Below are positions 1-6,080 of a DNA stretch of 6,496 nt, piece by piece. Origin of the DNA: Legionella sp. (GTDB lineage Bacteria > Pseudomonadota > Gammaproteobacteria > Legionellales > Legionellaceae). The translations under genes and the position numbers were made by a program. The number at the start of each line of letters is the position of its first letter. Position 1 is the first letter of the stretch. The DNA is taken from contig DNVL01000267.1 of assembly GCA_003507515.1 (NCBI GenBank), positions 1 to 6,496 on the forward strand. Reading direction: 5' to 3'. A model generated the notes under the pieces. It was not told where the DNA came from. It did no database searches and saw only the letters and a program-made list of their open reading frames with translations.

Positions 1-602
1 TGTGGTTAAAACGTGTGTTGAAGCTCGTGGGCATCCAGGTTCAAGTGTTCAATCCTTATAAAGTAAAAACACAAATCGGCCAACCCACGATCATCATGTG
101 CAACCACAGCAGTCTGTATGATATACCGCTCAGCCTGGCCGCGTTTCCGAGCAATTCACTTCGCATGCTGGCAAAAAAAGAAATGTCGCGTATTCCCTTC
201 ATGGGTCGCGCCATGGTGGCGGCTGAATTCCCTTTTATCGATCGTAAAAATAGGCACCAAGCGATTAAAGATTTAGCCTTTGTACAGAAACTGCTGGAAA
301 GCGGCATTGTGATGTGGATAGCGCCAGAAGGAACGCGATCGAAAGATGGCCGTATTGCACCCTTTAAGAAAGGCGCCTTTATTACCGCGATTCAAGCCAA
401 AGCGCTGATCATTCCCATTGGCATTCGCGGCGCCAGTGCTATTTTACCGGCACGGACGCATCAATTAAATCTAAACCAAACAGCAGAGGTCCACATTGGA
501 AAACCCATTGATGCGTCCCCCTATACATTAGACAACAAAGAGGCATTGATTGAGCAGGTTTTTCAATCCATCAAGCAATTGGTTGAGGGAAACGCGCCCT
601 AA
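1..602 (+). CDS. plsC: 1-acyl-sn-glycerol-3-phosphate acyltransferase (PlsC family), 5' truncated by the window edge
   Basis: The protein would transfer an acyl group to the sn-2 position of lysophosphatidic acid, giving phosphatidic acid for membrane phospholipid synthesis at the inner membrane. The frame is open to the left edge (first whole codon at 3), so the gene is partial. A GTG at 15 is probably internal, because about 40-50 residues expected in this family, including the N-terminal membrane segment, are missing. Numbering from that GTG, the acyltransferase blocks appear in order: NHSSLYD with the catalytic H31 and D36 (HX4D), FIDR at 74-77, PEGTRS with E105-R108, and the IIPIGIRGA block near 132-140. 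All key residues are present, so it looks functional. The family call is firm. The exact substrate is inferred, since other small lysophospholipid acyltransferases share these motifs. The 3' end overlaps the convergent coaD. Confidence 0.88.
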   Translation, partial: WLKRVLKLVGIQVQVFNPYKVKTQIGQPTIIMCNHSSLYDIPLSLAAFPSNSLRMLAKKEMSRIPFMGRAMVAAEFPFIDRKNRHQAIKDLAFVQKLLESGIVMWIAPEGTRSKDGRIAPFKKGAFITAIQAKALIIPIGIRGASAILPARTHQLNLNQTAEVHIGKPIDASPYTLDNKEALIEQVFQSIKQLVEGNAP

Positions 603-1062
603 AAGCGTGAGCGACCTCATCCGAGACAAATCCTGACACGTCTCCCCCCAAGCCTGCAATTTCACGGACCAAGGTAGACGAGATGAACATGAAATTTTCA
701 GATGGGGTTAAAAACATGGTTTCCACATTTTTAGCTAATTTACGATTCATACCAGCCAATTGAAATTCATATTCAAAGTCAGAGACGGCACGTAGCCCAC
801 GAAGAATAACCGCGGCGTTCAGCTCTTGCACTAAATGAATCAACAGATTATCAAATCCAACCACACTGACGCCCGGCAACGCCTTCACCGCATCTTGCAC
901 AAAGACCATGCGTTCGGTCATCGTGAAAAACGGTCGTTTGGTGCTGTTGCTGGCAACGGCGACTACTAGCTCTGGAAATATCTTTGCAGCCCGGGTAATG
1001 ATATCAACATGCCCATTCGTCACCGGATCAAATGTGCCTGGGTAGATGGCTTTGCCGTTCAT
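571..1062 (-). CDS. coaD: Phosphopantetheine adenylyltransferase
   Basis: CoaD catalyses the penultimate step of coenzyme A synthesis, transferring AMP from ATP to 4'-phosphopantetheine to form dephospho-CoA, in the cytosol. The 163-aa product is the normal length for the bacterial family (about 160 aa). It begins [18 protein letters not shown], the nucleotidyltransferase signature with T10 and H18 of the TxGH motif. K42, the RGLR motif at 88-91 and the C-terminal ISSTLVR at 127-133 sit at the positions expected from E. coli CoaD. The ATG at 1062 gives exactly the family N-terminus, although its upstream GGTG (complement of 1073-1076) is a weak ribosome binding site at 10-nt spacing. It diverges from lolB and converges on plsC, with the last 32 bp shared by both coding regions. 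It stands alone here, without rsmD or waaA, which often neighbour it. Confidence 0.97.
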   Translation of the reverse strand: MNGKAIYPGTFDPVTNGHVDIITRAAKIFPELVVAVASNSTKRPFFTMTERMVFVQDAVKALPGVSVVGFDNLLIHLVQELNAAVILRGLRAVSDFEYEFQLAGMNRKLAKNVETMFLTPSENFMFISSTLVREIAGLGGDVSGFVSDEVAHAFRARFPQPIA

Positions 1063-1078
1063 TTGTTTATCGCACCAA

Positions 1079-1107
1079 TTGAATGATGGCTAAGTCTAGC
1101 GTATTGT
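1079..1107 (+). promoter_or_regulatory. Candidate sigma70-type promoter for lolB
   Basis: TTGAAT (1079-1084) and TATTGT (1102-1107) are separated by exactly 17 bp and each match the consensus at four of six bases. Transcription would begin near 1114, just after the ATG at 1111 and about 24 nt before the ATG at 1138. This is one reason to prefer 1138 as the lolB start. TAAAAT at 1107-1112 is an alternative -10 but has no good -35. This is motif reading only. Confidence 0.35.
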
Positions 1108-1110
1108 AAA
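1083..1110 (-). promoter_or_regulatory. Candidate sigma70-type promoter for coaD
   Basis: On the - strand, TTTACA (complement of 1105-1110, five of six matches to the -35) is followed after 16 bp by CATCAT (complement of 1083-1088, four of six matches). This would start transcription near 1076 and leave a leader of roughly 14 nt before coaD. A competing -10, TACAAT (complement of 1103-1108), also exists but lacks a clear -35. The elements overlap the candidate lolB promoter. Confidence 0.3.
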
Positions 1111-1127
1111 ATGAAAAACCATGCACG

Positions 1128-1133
1128 AAAGGA
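1128..1133 (+). promoter_or_regulatory. Ribosome binding site that decides the lolB start
   Basis: AAAGGA lies 4 nt before the ATG at 1138. The upstream in-frame ATG at 1111 has no purine-rich site in front of it, so 1138 is the better start. The spacing is a little short but workable. Confidence 0.6.
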
Positions 1134-1137
1134 CATC

Positions 1138-1740
1138 ATGAATATCATCAAACGAATTTGGCTCACCTCTATCTGCCTGATAACCGCATGCGCCGCACCT
1201 CAACGTAGCGTTTTGGAGTCGCCGGTGGAACCCGTTCAACCCACAAAGCCGGTCACCCGCATGGCATCAACGTTATCCGCTTGGGACATCAACGGCGCGA
1301 TAGCCGCTAAAAGTGGAAAAAAGGCTTGGACCGCCTCTCTGAACTGGCACCAACAGGCCGTTAATCAATATCAAATCCGTTTATTTGGACCTTTGGGCGG
1401 TGGCTCCGTTATCATTGAACAGCGCGGTACGGCGGTGACCTACCGCGACGGTCCTGAAGCCATCACATCAACCCATGCGGACGATTTATTACAGAAAAAG
1501 ACTGGCGTTCGACTGCCCGTCAAAAATTTGTATTACTGGGTCAGAGGCATCCCTGCACCTGCGTCTGTTCAATCAGCCGCGTATGATTCAGATCACCGCT
1601 TGATTTCATTGCATCAAGCGGGTTTTACCATTGATTACCCCGCCTACACGGCTGTAGGCGGAATGAATCTACCCAGTAAAATACGTCTGCAAGGACATGA
1701 TGTGTTGATTAAGTTAGTCATTAAACATTGGGACGTTTAA
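1138..1740 (+). CDS. lolB: Outer-membrane lipoprotein LolB (lipoprotein localisation receptor)
   Basis: LolB is itself an outer-membrane lipoprotein. It accepts lipoproteins from the periplasmic carrier LolA and inserts them into the outer membrane. From the ATG at 1138 the product is 200 aa (E. coli LolB is 207). It has a lipoprotein signal peptide with KR at 5-6, a hydrophobic core and a lipobox ending ITAC, so C18 would be the lipidated residue. Position +2 is Ala rather than Asp, which fits sorting to the outer membrane. The body carries LolB features: W49-x-x-x-G53, the FGPLGG loop at 83-88 and the C-terminal IRLQ...IKHWDV strand region. L86 aligns with the protruding Leu68 (mature numbering) that E. 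coli LolB uses for membrane insertion. A start at 1111 would add nine residues in front of the signal peptide and has no ribosome binding site. The gene is not beside ispE, prs or hemA, its usual partners in gammaproteobacteria. Confidence 0.92.
   Translation: MNIIKRIWLTSICLITACAAPQRSVLESPVEPVQPTKPVTRMASTLSAWDINGAIAAKSGKKAWTASLNWHQQAVNQYQIRLFGPLGGGSVIIEQRGTAVTYRDGPEAITSTHADDLLQKKTGVRLPVKNLYYWVRGIPAPASVQSAAYDSDHRLISLHQAGFTIDYPAYTAVGGMNLPSKIRLQGHDVLIKLVIKHWDV
1640..1661. repeat. Perfect inverted repeat (9-bp stem, 4-nt loop) inside lolB
   Basis: CCGCCTACA (1640-1648) and TGTAGGCGG (1653-1661) are perfect reverse complements around the loop CGGC. The stem is GC-rich and would be stable in RNA from either strand. 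It lies in the codons for residues 168-175 of LolB. Neither strand has a T-run after it, so it does not look like an ordinary intrinsic terminator. On the - strand it lies about 150 bases past the epmA stop and could act on read-through RNA. Confidence 0.6.
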
Positions 1741-1809
1741 ACCAAGGGTAATGCAGATTCATCAAGCGAGTGCTGTTTAAAAATGTAAAGCAAAGGGCTC
1801 TATTAAGCA

Positions 1810-2760
1810 TCACGCCCTGGAAAAATCAAACGATAGCGTTTCTGCAATGGACGCCTTATTCAGTGCCAAGGCTAGCAAGCGATCAATGCCTAAAGCGACA
1901 CCACTGCATGCGGGCAACCCATGGGTCATGGCTTGCAACAAATAATCATCAGGGGGGCAAACCGGCAACCCTTGTGCCAGGCGCGCCGTATTGTCTTGGT
2001 TGAATCGCGCCCGTTGTGCAGATACGTCGGTTAGTTCGTGGAAGCCGTTGGCCAATTCCACACCACGGTAATACACTTCAAAACGCTCAGCAACCCCATG
2101 TTTAATTTGAGCCAATGCGGCTTGTGATGCCGGAAAATCATACACTGCAACAGGTGCATGTTCTTGTCCCAACGCGGGCTCCACGACATGGCTCATGAGC
2201 AAGAACAAATATTGATCGCGATCCTGCTCTGAGTCAGCCAACACATTGCTTAAATCAAACCGTTGCAAGGCTTGCTGTAATTCGGCAACGCTAGCGTGCA
2301 TGGGATCAACAGCACAGGCATCCAAAAAGGCTTGTTGGTAGGTTTTTTTGATGAGCGGAGCACAGCCTAAAATAGGCTGAAGCAAGGCATCCACTTCTTG
2401 CATCAATGCATGGTGATCAATGTCCAATTGATACCATTCCAACAACGCAAATTCAGGGTTATGCCAGCGACCCAACTCATCATCTCGAAACACGCGCGCC
2501 AATTGAAAAATAGCGCCACTGCCCGCCGCTAACAAACGTTTCATGTGATATTCAGGGGACGTTTGCAAACAATAGGTGTCGCCACGAAACGTGGCTTTGA
2601 TATTGGATAAGTACACATCCGTGATGCCAAAACGGGCCATCACGGGGGTTTCCACTTCTAAATAGCCACGGGTGTTAAAAAATTCCCGAATAATGCGGAT
2701 CATCTGCGCGCGTTGGCGTAATGCATCGATGGATGCAGACGGGTGCCATTCATGGTTCAT
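1810..2760 (-). CDS. epmA: Elongation factor P--(R)-beta-lysine ligase (EpmA/PoxA/GenX)
   Basis: EpmA is a lysyl-tRNA-synthetase-like enzyme without a tRNA-binding domain. It activates (R)-beta-lysine with ATP and attaches it to the conserved lysine of translation factor EF-P, which relieves stalling at polyproline. From the ATG at 2760 the product is 316 aa (E. coli 325) and its start, WHPSASIDALRQRA, aligns with E. coli EpmA WQPSASIPNLLKRA. Class II synthetase motifs are clear: FRDDELGRWHNPEF at 91-104, EWY at 108-110, and GVALGIDRL at 287-295. A289 occupies the position where LysRS has Gly, a mark of EpmA. TSPEYHMKRLL (68-78) and ELANGFHELTD (235-245) are also typical. The open frame extends upstream to an ATG at 2805, but that would overlap the previous gene and add 15 unrelated residues. 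A weak AGAG site (complement of 2766-2769) overlaps the stop of the upstream gene. It is the last gene of the suf block, after a 7-nt gap. No terminator is evident after it. Confidence 0.95.
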   Translation of the reverse strand: MNHEWHPSASIDALRQRAQMIRIIREFFNTRGYLEVETPVMARFGITDVYLSNIKATFRGDTYCLQTSPEYHMKRLLAAGSGAIFQLARVFRDDELGRWHNPEFALLEWYQLDIDHHALMQEVDALLQPILGCAPLIKKTYQQAFLDACAVDPMHASVAELQQALQRFDLSNVLADSEQDRDQYLFLLMSHVVEPALGQEHAPVAVYDFPASQAALAQIKHGVAERFEVYYRGVELANGFHELTDVSAQRARFNQDNTARLAQGLPVCPPDDYLLQAMTHGLPACSGVALGIDRLLALALNKASIAETLSFDFSRA

Positions 2761-2767
2761 AAGGACT

Positions 2768-3103
2768 CTAATAAAAAATCCCCAACTCCAGCCTCGCGAC
2801 TTCACTCATTCGTTCATTCGTCCAAGGTGGTTCCCAAACCAACTCCACACTACAGTCACTCACACCCGCCACCTCATTGACCGCCTTCTCAATGGTTCCT
2901 GGAAACGTTTGTGCAACAGGGCAACCGGGAGACGTCAGGGTCATTTGAATGGATACGTGCTGTTTATCGTCAATGGCGATGTCGTAAATTAACCCTAAAT
3001 CATACACATTCACAGGGATTTCAGGGTCAAAAACTGTTTTAAGGCCCAGGATCACGGCTTCTTTTAAGTCATCGTTCGTTTGTTTTTTCTTTAATCCAAA
3101 CAT
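2768..3103 (-). CDS. SUF-associated MIP18/DUF59-family protein (SufT-like)
   Basis: The 111-aa product is a single MIP18 (DUF59) domain with DPEIPVNVYDLGLIY at 26-40 and MTLTSPGCP at 54-62. C61 is the conserved reactive cysteine. The end, WEPPWTNERMSEVARLELG, is typical of the short SUF-operon members of this family (the YitW-like kind) rather than the longer SufT with an N-terminal extension. Members are linked to Fe-S protein maturation or cluster delivery; the exact step is not settled, so the role here is inferred from family and position. The start at 3103 is chosen because GGAG (complement of 3111-3114) sits 7 nt upstream. The frame could begin at 3124, but that lies inside sufU. It starts 1 nt after the sufU stop and ends 7 nt before epmA, so it is probably translated from the same mRNA. 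Confidence 0.9.
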   Translation of the reverse strand: MFGLKKKQTNDDLKEAVILGLKTVFDPEIPVNVYDLGLIYDIAIDDKQHVSIQMTLTSPGCPVAQTFPGTIEKAVNEVAGVSDCSVELVWEPPWTNERMSEVARLELGIFY

Positions 3104-3104
3104 G

Positions 3105-3557
3105 TTATTTCTCCGTGCTGACAACGACCGATTCTTTTTTCAAAGCGGCTTCTAATGTATGCCACGCCAGCGTTGCACACTTCACGCGTGCGGGGAACGC
3201 CCTGACACCCGCCAAAACGGTTAATTTATCCAACGACAAAGCTTCATCAGGTGCTTCATCAGACGTCAGCATGGCATGAAAGCGTTCAAACAATGCGTGC
3301 GCTTCCATCACCGTTTTACCTTTCATGGCATCCGTCATCAATGAGGCAGACGCTTGAGAAATGGCGCAGCCACAACCGACAAAACTAATGTCCTGCACCA
3401 TGCCATCCGCCGCCTGCACATACACTGTCAATTTATCCCCACACAACGGATTAAACCCACGCGCCTGGCATGTTGGGTGCTCCATCTCGCGCTGATTTCT
3501 AGGCGCGCGATTGTGATCCATAATGACTTCTTGGTAGAGTTCACGTAAATCCATCAT
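3105..3557 (-). CDS. sufU: SufU-type Fe-S assembly / zinc-dependent sulfur-transfer protein
   Basis: SufU receives persulfide sulfur from the cysteine desulfurase SufS and passes it to the SufBCD scaffold. It is related to the IscU scaffold. The 150-aa product has C39, D41 (NPLCGD), C64 (GCGCAISQAS) and C127 (RVKCATLAW). These match the zinc ligands C41, D43, C66 and C128 of Bacillus subtilis SufU. The 63-residue gap from C64 to C127 is about 20 longer than in E. coli IscU (C63 to C106), which marks the SufU branch. The FPARVKCATLAWHTL segment is also typical. The ATG at 3557 overlaps the sufS TGA by one base and has AAGGTG (complement of 3566-3571) 8 nt upstream; a second ATG at 3554 is adjacent. 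The frame stays open to an ATG at 3599, but those 14 extra residues lie inside sufS and are not family-like. Whether it acts as carrier or scaffold in a gammaproteobacterium is unproven. Confidence 0.93.
   Translation of the reverse strand: MMDLRELYQEVIMDHNRAPRNQREMEHPTCQARGFNPLCGDKLTVYVQAADGMVQDISFVGCGCAISQASASLMTDAMKGKTVMEAHALFERFHAMLTSDEAPDEALSLDKLTVLAGVRAFPARVKCATLAWHTLEAALKKESVVVSTEK
3111..3114 (-). promoter_or_regulatory. Ribosome binding site of the SufT-like gene
   Basis: GGAG on the - strand lies 7 nt before the ATG at 3103 and inside the last codons of sufU. It fixes the start at 3103 rather than at 3124. Confidence 0.65.
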
Positions 3558-4801
3558 CACGAAAACACCTTGCAGACTGTTTGTAATGCGGCAACACACG
3601 CATCAATCTCAGCTGTGGTGTTATAGAACGACAAAGACACCCGGTTGGTGGCTGCCACAGATAAGAAATCCATCAACGGCATAGCACAATGGTGCCCACT
3701 GCGAATCGCAATGCCTTGACTATCTAGAATAGTGGCCACGTCATGCGCATGAATAGTGCCATGCACAAACGAGACAATGGGCACTTTTTCACGTGCAGTG
3801 CCCACCAAGTTAAATCCTTTGATCGATTGGATGGCGTTCGTCGCGTAATGGAGCAAATGCGGGCCATAAGCAACGATCGCCTCCATGTCAAGAGACCACA
3901 AATAATCAAGAGCTGCACCCAACCCGATGACGCCTGCAATGTTCGGAGTGCCAGCTTCAAATTTATAGGGCAATGGCGCGTATTCAGTCGCTTCAAACGT
4001 GACCTGATGGATCATCTCACCGCCACCCTGATAAGGCACCATGTCCTCCAGTAAAGACTCACGCCCCCACAAGACGCCAATCCCCGTTGGACCATACATT
4101 TTATGACCCGAAAAGGCGTAAAAATCGCAGCCTAATGCTTGCACATCAACGGGCACATGGGCCGTGGCTTGTGCTCCATCCACTAACACAACCGCACCAA
4201 CGGCATGTGCCATCTCAATCATTTGTTTGACCGGGTTAATAGTGCCTAATGCATTCGATGCGTAATTAATCGCAACGATTTTTGTTTTGCTGGATAATTT
4301 CTTTTCAAACGCTTCCAATAACAGCTCGCCTTCAATTGAAATCGGGGCCACTTGTAACTGTGCGCCCGTTTTCTGACAAACCATTTGCCAAGGCACGATG
4401 TTGGCGTGATGCTCCATGTGTGTGACTAAAATTTCATCGCCTGGCACAAGCCGTGGCAGCGCGAAACTCTGTGCAACCAGATTAATCGCTTCCGTCGTGC
4501 CGCCTACAAAAATACATTCCCGCACAGAATTGGCGTGAATAAACCGGCACACTTTTTCACGCGTGGCTTCAAATTGAACGGTCGATCGCATGCTGAGCGC
4601 GTGCACGCCTCGGTGCACATTGGCGTTATCGCATTGATAATAATGCGTCATTGCATCGATGACGGCTTTGGGCTTTTGCGTTGTAGCTGCATTGTCAAAG
4701 TACACCAGCGGATACCCATTGACGGTCTGTTGCAACACAGGGAAATCACGCCGAATGGCTGGCAAATCAAATGTGTTGATCAAGGCATCGGCTTTATTCA
4801 T
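3557..4801 (-). CDS. sufS: Cysteine desulfurase SufS (type II)
   Basis: SufS is a PLP enzyme that removes sulfur from L-cysteine, leaving alanine and an enzyme-bound persulfide that feeds Fe-S assembly. The 414-aa product is slightly longer than E. coli SufS (406) and matches its landmarks with an offset of 8. These are H131 in MEHHAN, D208 in VDGAQ, the PLP lysine K234 in SGHKMYGPTG, R367 and the persulfide cysteine C372 in RSGHHCAMPLM. The short, structured loop around C372 marks type II enzymes. H353 in HAHDVAT lies 19 residues before the cysteine, where B. subtilis SufS has H342 and E. coli has Tyr, which suggests pairing with SufU rather than SufE. The ATG at 4801 overlaps the end of sufD by 8 nt and has AGGGTG (complement of 4807-4812) 5 nt upstream. 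The in-frame GTG at 4807 overlaps that site and is unlikely to be used. Confidence 0.97.
   Translation of the reverse strand: MNKADALINTFDLPAIRRDFPVLQQTVNGYPLVYFDNAATTQKPKAVIDAMTHYYQCDNANVHRGVHALSMRSTVQFEATREKVCRFIHANSVRECIFVGGTTEAINLVAQSFALPRLVPGDEILVTHMEHHANIVPWQMVCQKTGAQLQVAPISIEGELLLEAFEKKLSSKTKIVAINYASNALGTINPVKQMIEMAHAVGAVVLVDGAQATAHVPVDVQALGCDFYAFSGHKMYGPTGIGVLWGRESLLEDMVPYQGGGEMIHQVTFEATEYAPLPYKFEAGTPNIAGVIGLGAALDYLWSLDMEAIVAYGPHLLHYATNAIQSIKGFNLVGTAREKVPIVSFVHGTIHAHDVATILDSQGIAIRSGHHCAMPLMDFLSVAATNRVSLSFYNTTAEIDACVAALQTVCKVFS
3566..3571 (-). promoter_or_regulatory. Ribosome binding site of sufU
   Basis: AAGGTG on the - strand lies 8 nt before the ATG at 3557, within the final codons of sufS. 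It supports the start at 3557 over the longer frame. The stop-start TGATG join suggests translational coupling. Confidence 0.55.
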
Positions 4802-6080
4802 TTGCACACCCTATCTGACGCGTTAATAATTGACCCAACCATTCCGACAGTGCCGGGTCCGTGACGGCGCGTATATTCTCTGCAGCAAATGCCCGCACTA
4901 AGTATTGCTGGGCCTCGGCTCGCTCAATACCACGCGTCGCTAGGTAAAACAAGGCATCCTCATCCAACTGCCCAACGGTTGCGCCATGCGTACACACCAC
5001 ATCGTCCGCAAAAATTTCCAACTGTGGCTTGGTGTCGATTTCAGCGCCCACGGACAATAACAGGTTTTTATTTTGCTGCTGAGCTGACGTATGTTGTGCA
5101 CCTTTAGCGACAATCACCTGCCCATTAAAGACAGCCCGCGAGTGGCCAGACAAAATGCCTTTGTAGTCTTGAACACTGCTGCAATCGGCAACAGCATGCG
5201 TCACTCGCGTATGGTGATCCATGTGTTGGCCGTCTGTTGGGGCATAAATGCCATTCATAAAACACTGTGCATGGGGCGCGTCCAGTGTAAACGTCGTATC
5301 ACTTCGCACAAGCTTCCCACCAAAACTAAATAAATGGCTATTGACTTGGCTGCCAGCGGCTTGGCTTATGGCAAGATGGCCCATATGGACCGCGGATTGA
5401 CTTTCACGTTGAATTTTATAATGCGTGACCGTTGCATTGGCTGCGGCAAACACTTCGGTGATCGCACTCGTAAAATAATCGACCGATGGAGCGCCCTGAT
5501 AATCTTCAATGATGCAGACAGAACTACCCGGCTCGGCAATGACGAGATGCCGTAGATAAGTCGCGTGTTGGGATTTGTCGTGCCAGTGCGCTAATAATAA
5601 TGGCGCGGTTAAACAAACGCCCTTTGGCAAATAAACAAACAACCCTGAATACAACATGGCTGTATTCAATGCATGAAATCCGTGCTCTTGCTTCAGAATA
5701 CGACCGAGATAAGGTTTTATTTTTTCAGGATGACTGACCATGGCCTCCGCCAGGGGCAACACCACCACACCGGCTGGCAACGAGCCCACGAGTGCGTCCG
5801 AACCCGCCACAATCCCATGGTGAATGCCTATTTTATGGCACGCAATGGGCGCGTCGGTTTGACCCGATGTGTCAGCCGTTGCTATATCCTCACCCGCACT
5901 CACAAATCGTTGCTGTAAAAATCCGTCTAAAGACGTGTATTTCCAATCTTCGTGTTTACGCGTAGGAAAGCCTGTGCGCTTTAAATCAGCCAATGCATCT
6001 TTCTGCAGATGGGCAAGCCAGGCGATATCAGACCGACTGGCGATGGCTTGTTCTTGGTAAAAATCCGTGAGCTCGCTCAT
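4794..6080 (-). CDS. sufD: Fe-S cluster scaffold protein SufD
   Basis: SufD joins SufB and SufC in the SufBC2D complex, on which new Fe-S clusters are built in the cytosol; it also helps iron acquisition. The 428-aa product is of normal length (E. coli about 423). [14 protein letters not shown] at 38-51 is the family's N-terminal signature. The middle (roughly 140-380) forms the repetitive beta-helix region, ending in the conserved C-terminal stretch with [23 protein letters not shown]363 and H365 match C358 and H360 of E. coli SufD, the residues near the proposed cluster-assembly site. The helical C-terminal part that contacts SufC follows (from about 385). The ATG at 6080 overlaps the sufC stop by 4 nt (ATGA), with GGAGGAG 11 nt upstream. 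SufD rather than SufB is supported by the length and by the N-terminal FPTRKHEDW signature. Confidence 0.97.
   Translation of the reverse strand: MSELTDFYQEQAIASRSDIAWLAHLQKDALADLKRTGFPTRKHEDWKYTSLDGFLQQRFVSAGEDIATADTSGQTDAPIACHKIGIHHGIVAGSDALVGSLPAGVVVLPLAEAMVSHPEKIKPYLGRILKQEHGFHALNTAMLYSGLFVYLPKGVCLTAPLLLAHWHDKSQHATYLRHLVIAEPGSSVCIIEDYQGAPSVDYFTSAITEVFAAANATVTHYKIQRESQSAVHMGHLAISQAAGSQVNSHLFSFGGKLVRSDTTFTLDAPHAQCFMNGIYAPTDGQHMDHHTRVTHAVADCSSVQDYKGILSGHSRAVFNGQVIVAKGAQHTSAQQQNKNLLLSVGAEIDTKPQLEIFADDVVCTHGATVGQLDEDALFYLATRGIERAEAQQYLVRAFAAENIRAVTDPALSEWLGQLLTRQIGCANE
4807..4812 (-). promoter_or_regulatory. Ribosome binding site of sufS
   Basis: AGGGTG on the - strand lies 5 nt before the ATG at 4801 and inside the end of sufD. 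It overlaps the alternative GTG at 4805-4807, which argues against that start. Confidence 0.55.

Noticed and set aside
369..380. 12-bp palindrome AAAGGCGCCTTT in plsC
   Set aside because: A palindrome of this length is expected about once in a window of this size, and it encodes the conserved FKKGAF block.
1111..1137. Longer lolB start at the ATG at 1111
   Set aside because: It has no ribosome site, would put nine residues before the signal peptide, and lies at or before the likely transcription start.
1770..2003. 77-codon + strand frame starting in the lolB-epmA gap
   Set aside because: Most of it is antisense to the conserved C-terminus of EpmA, and it has no ribosome site or family features.
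2761..2805. Longer EpmA start at 2805
   Set aside because: The extra 15 residues overlap the SufT-like gene and do not match the EpmA N-terminus, which fits a start at 2760.
2672..2992. 106-codon + strand frame opposite epmA and the SufT-like gene
   Set aside because: It is an antisense shadow of two well-supported genes, and its translation looks random.
3724..3996. 90-codon - strand frame within sufS
   Set aside because: It is an alternative frame of sufS, whose catalytic motifs are all in the annotated frame.
4535..4864. 109-codon open frame on the + strand opposite sufS and the end of sufD
   Set aside because: It lies wholly antisense to strongly conserved sufS/sufD, its product has no recognisable domain, and it shows no ribosome site.
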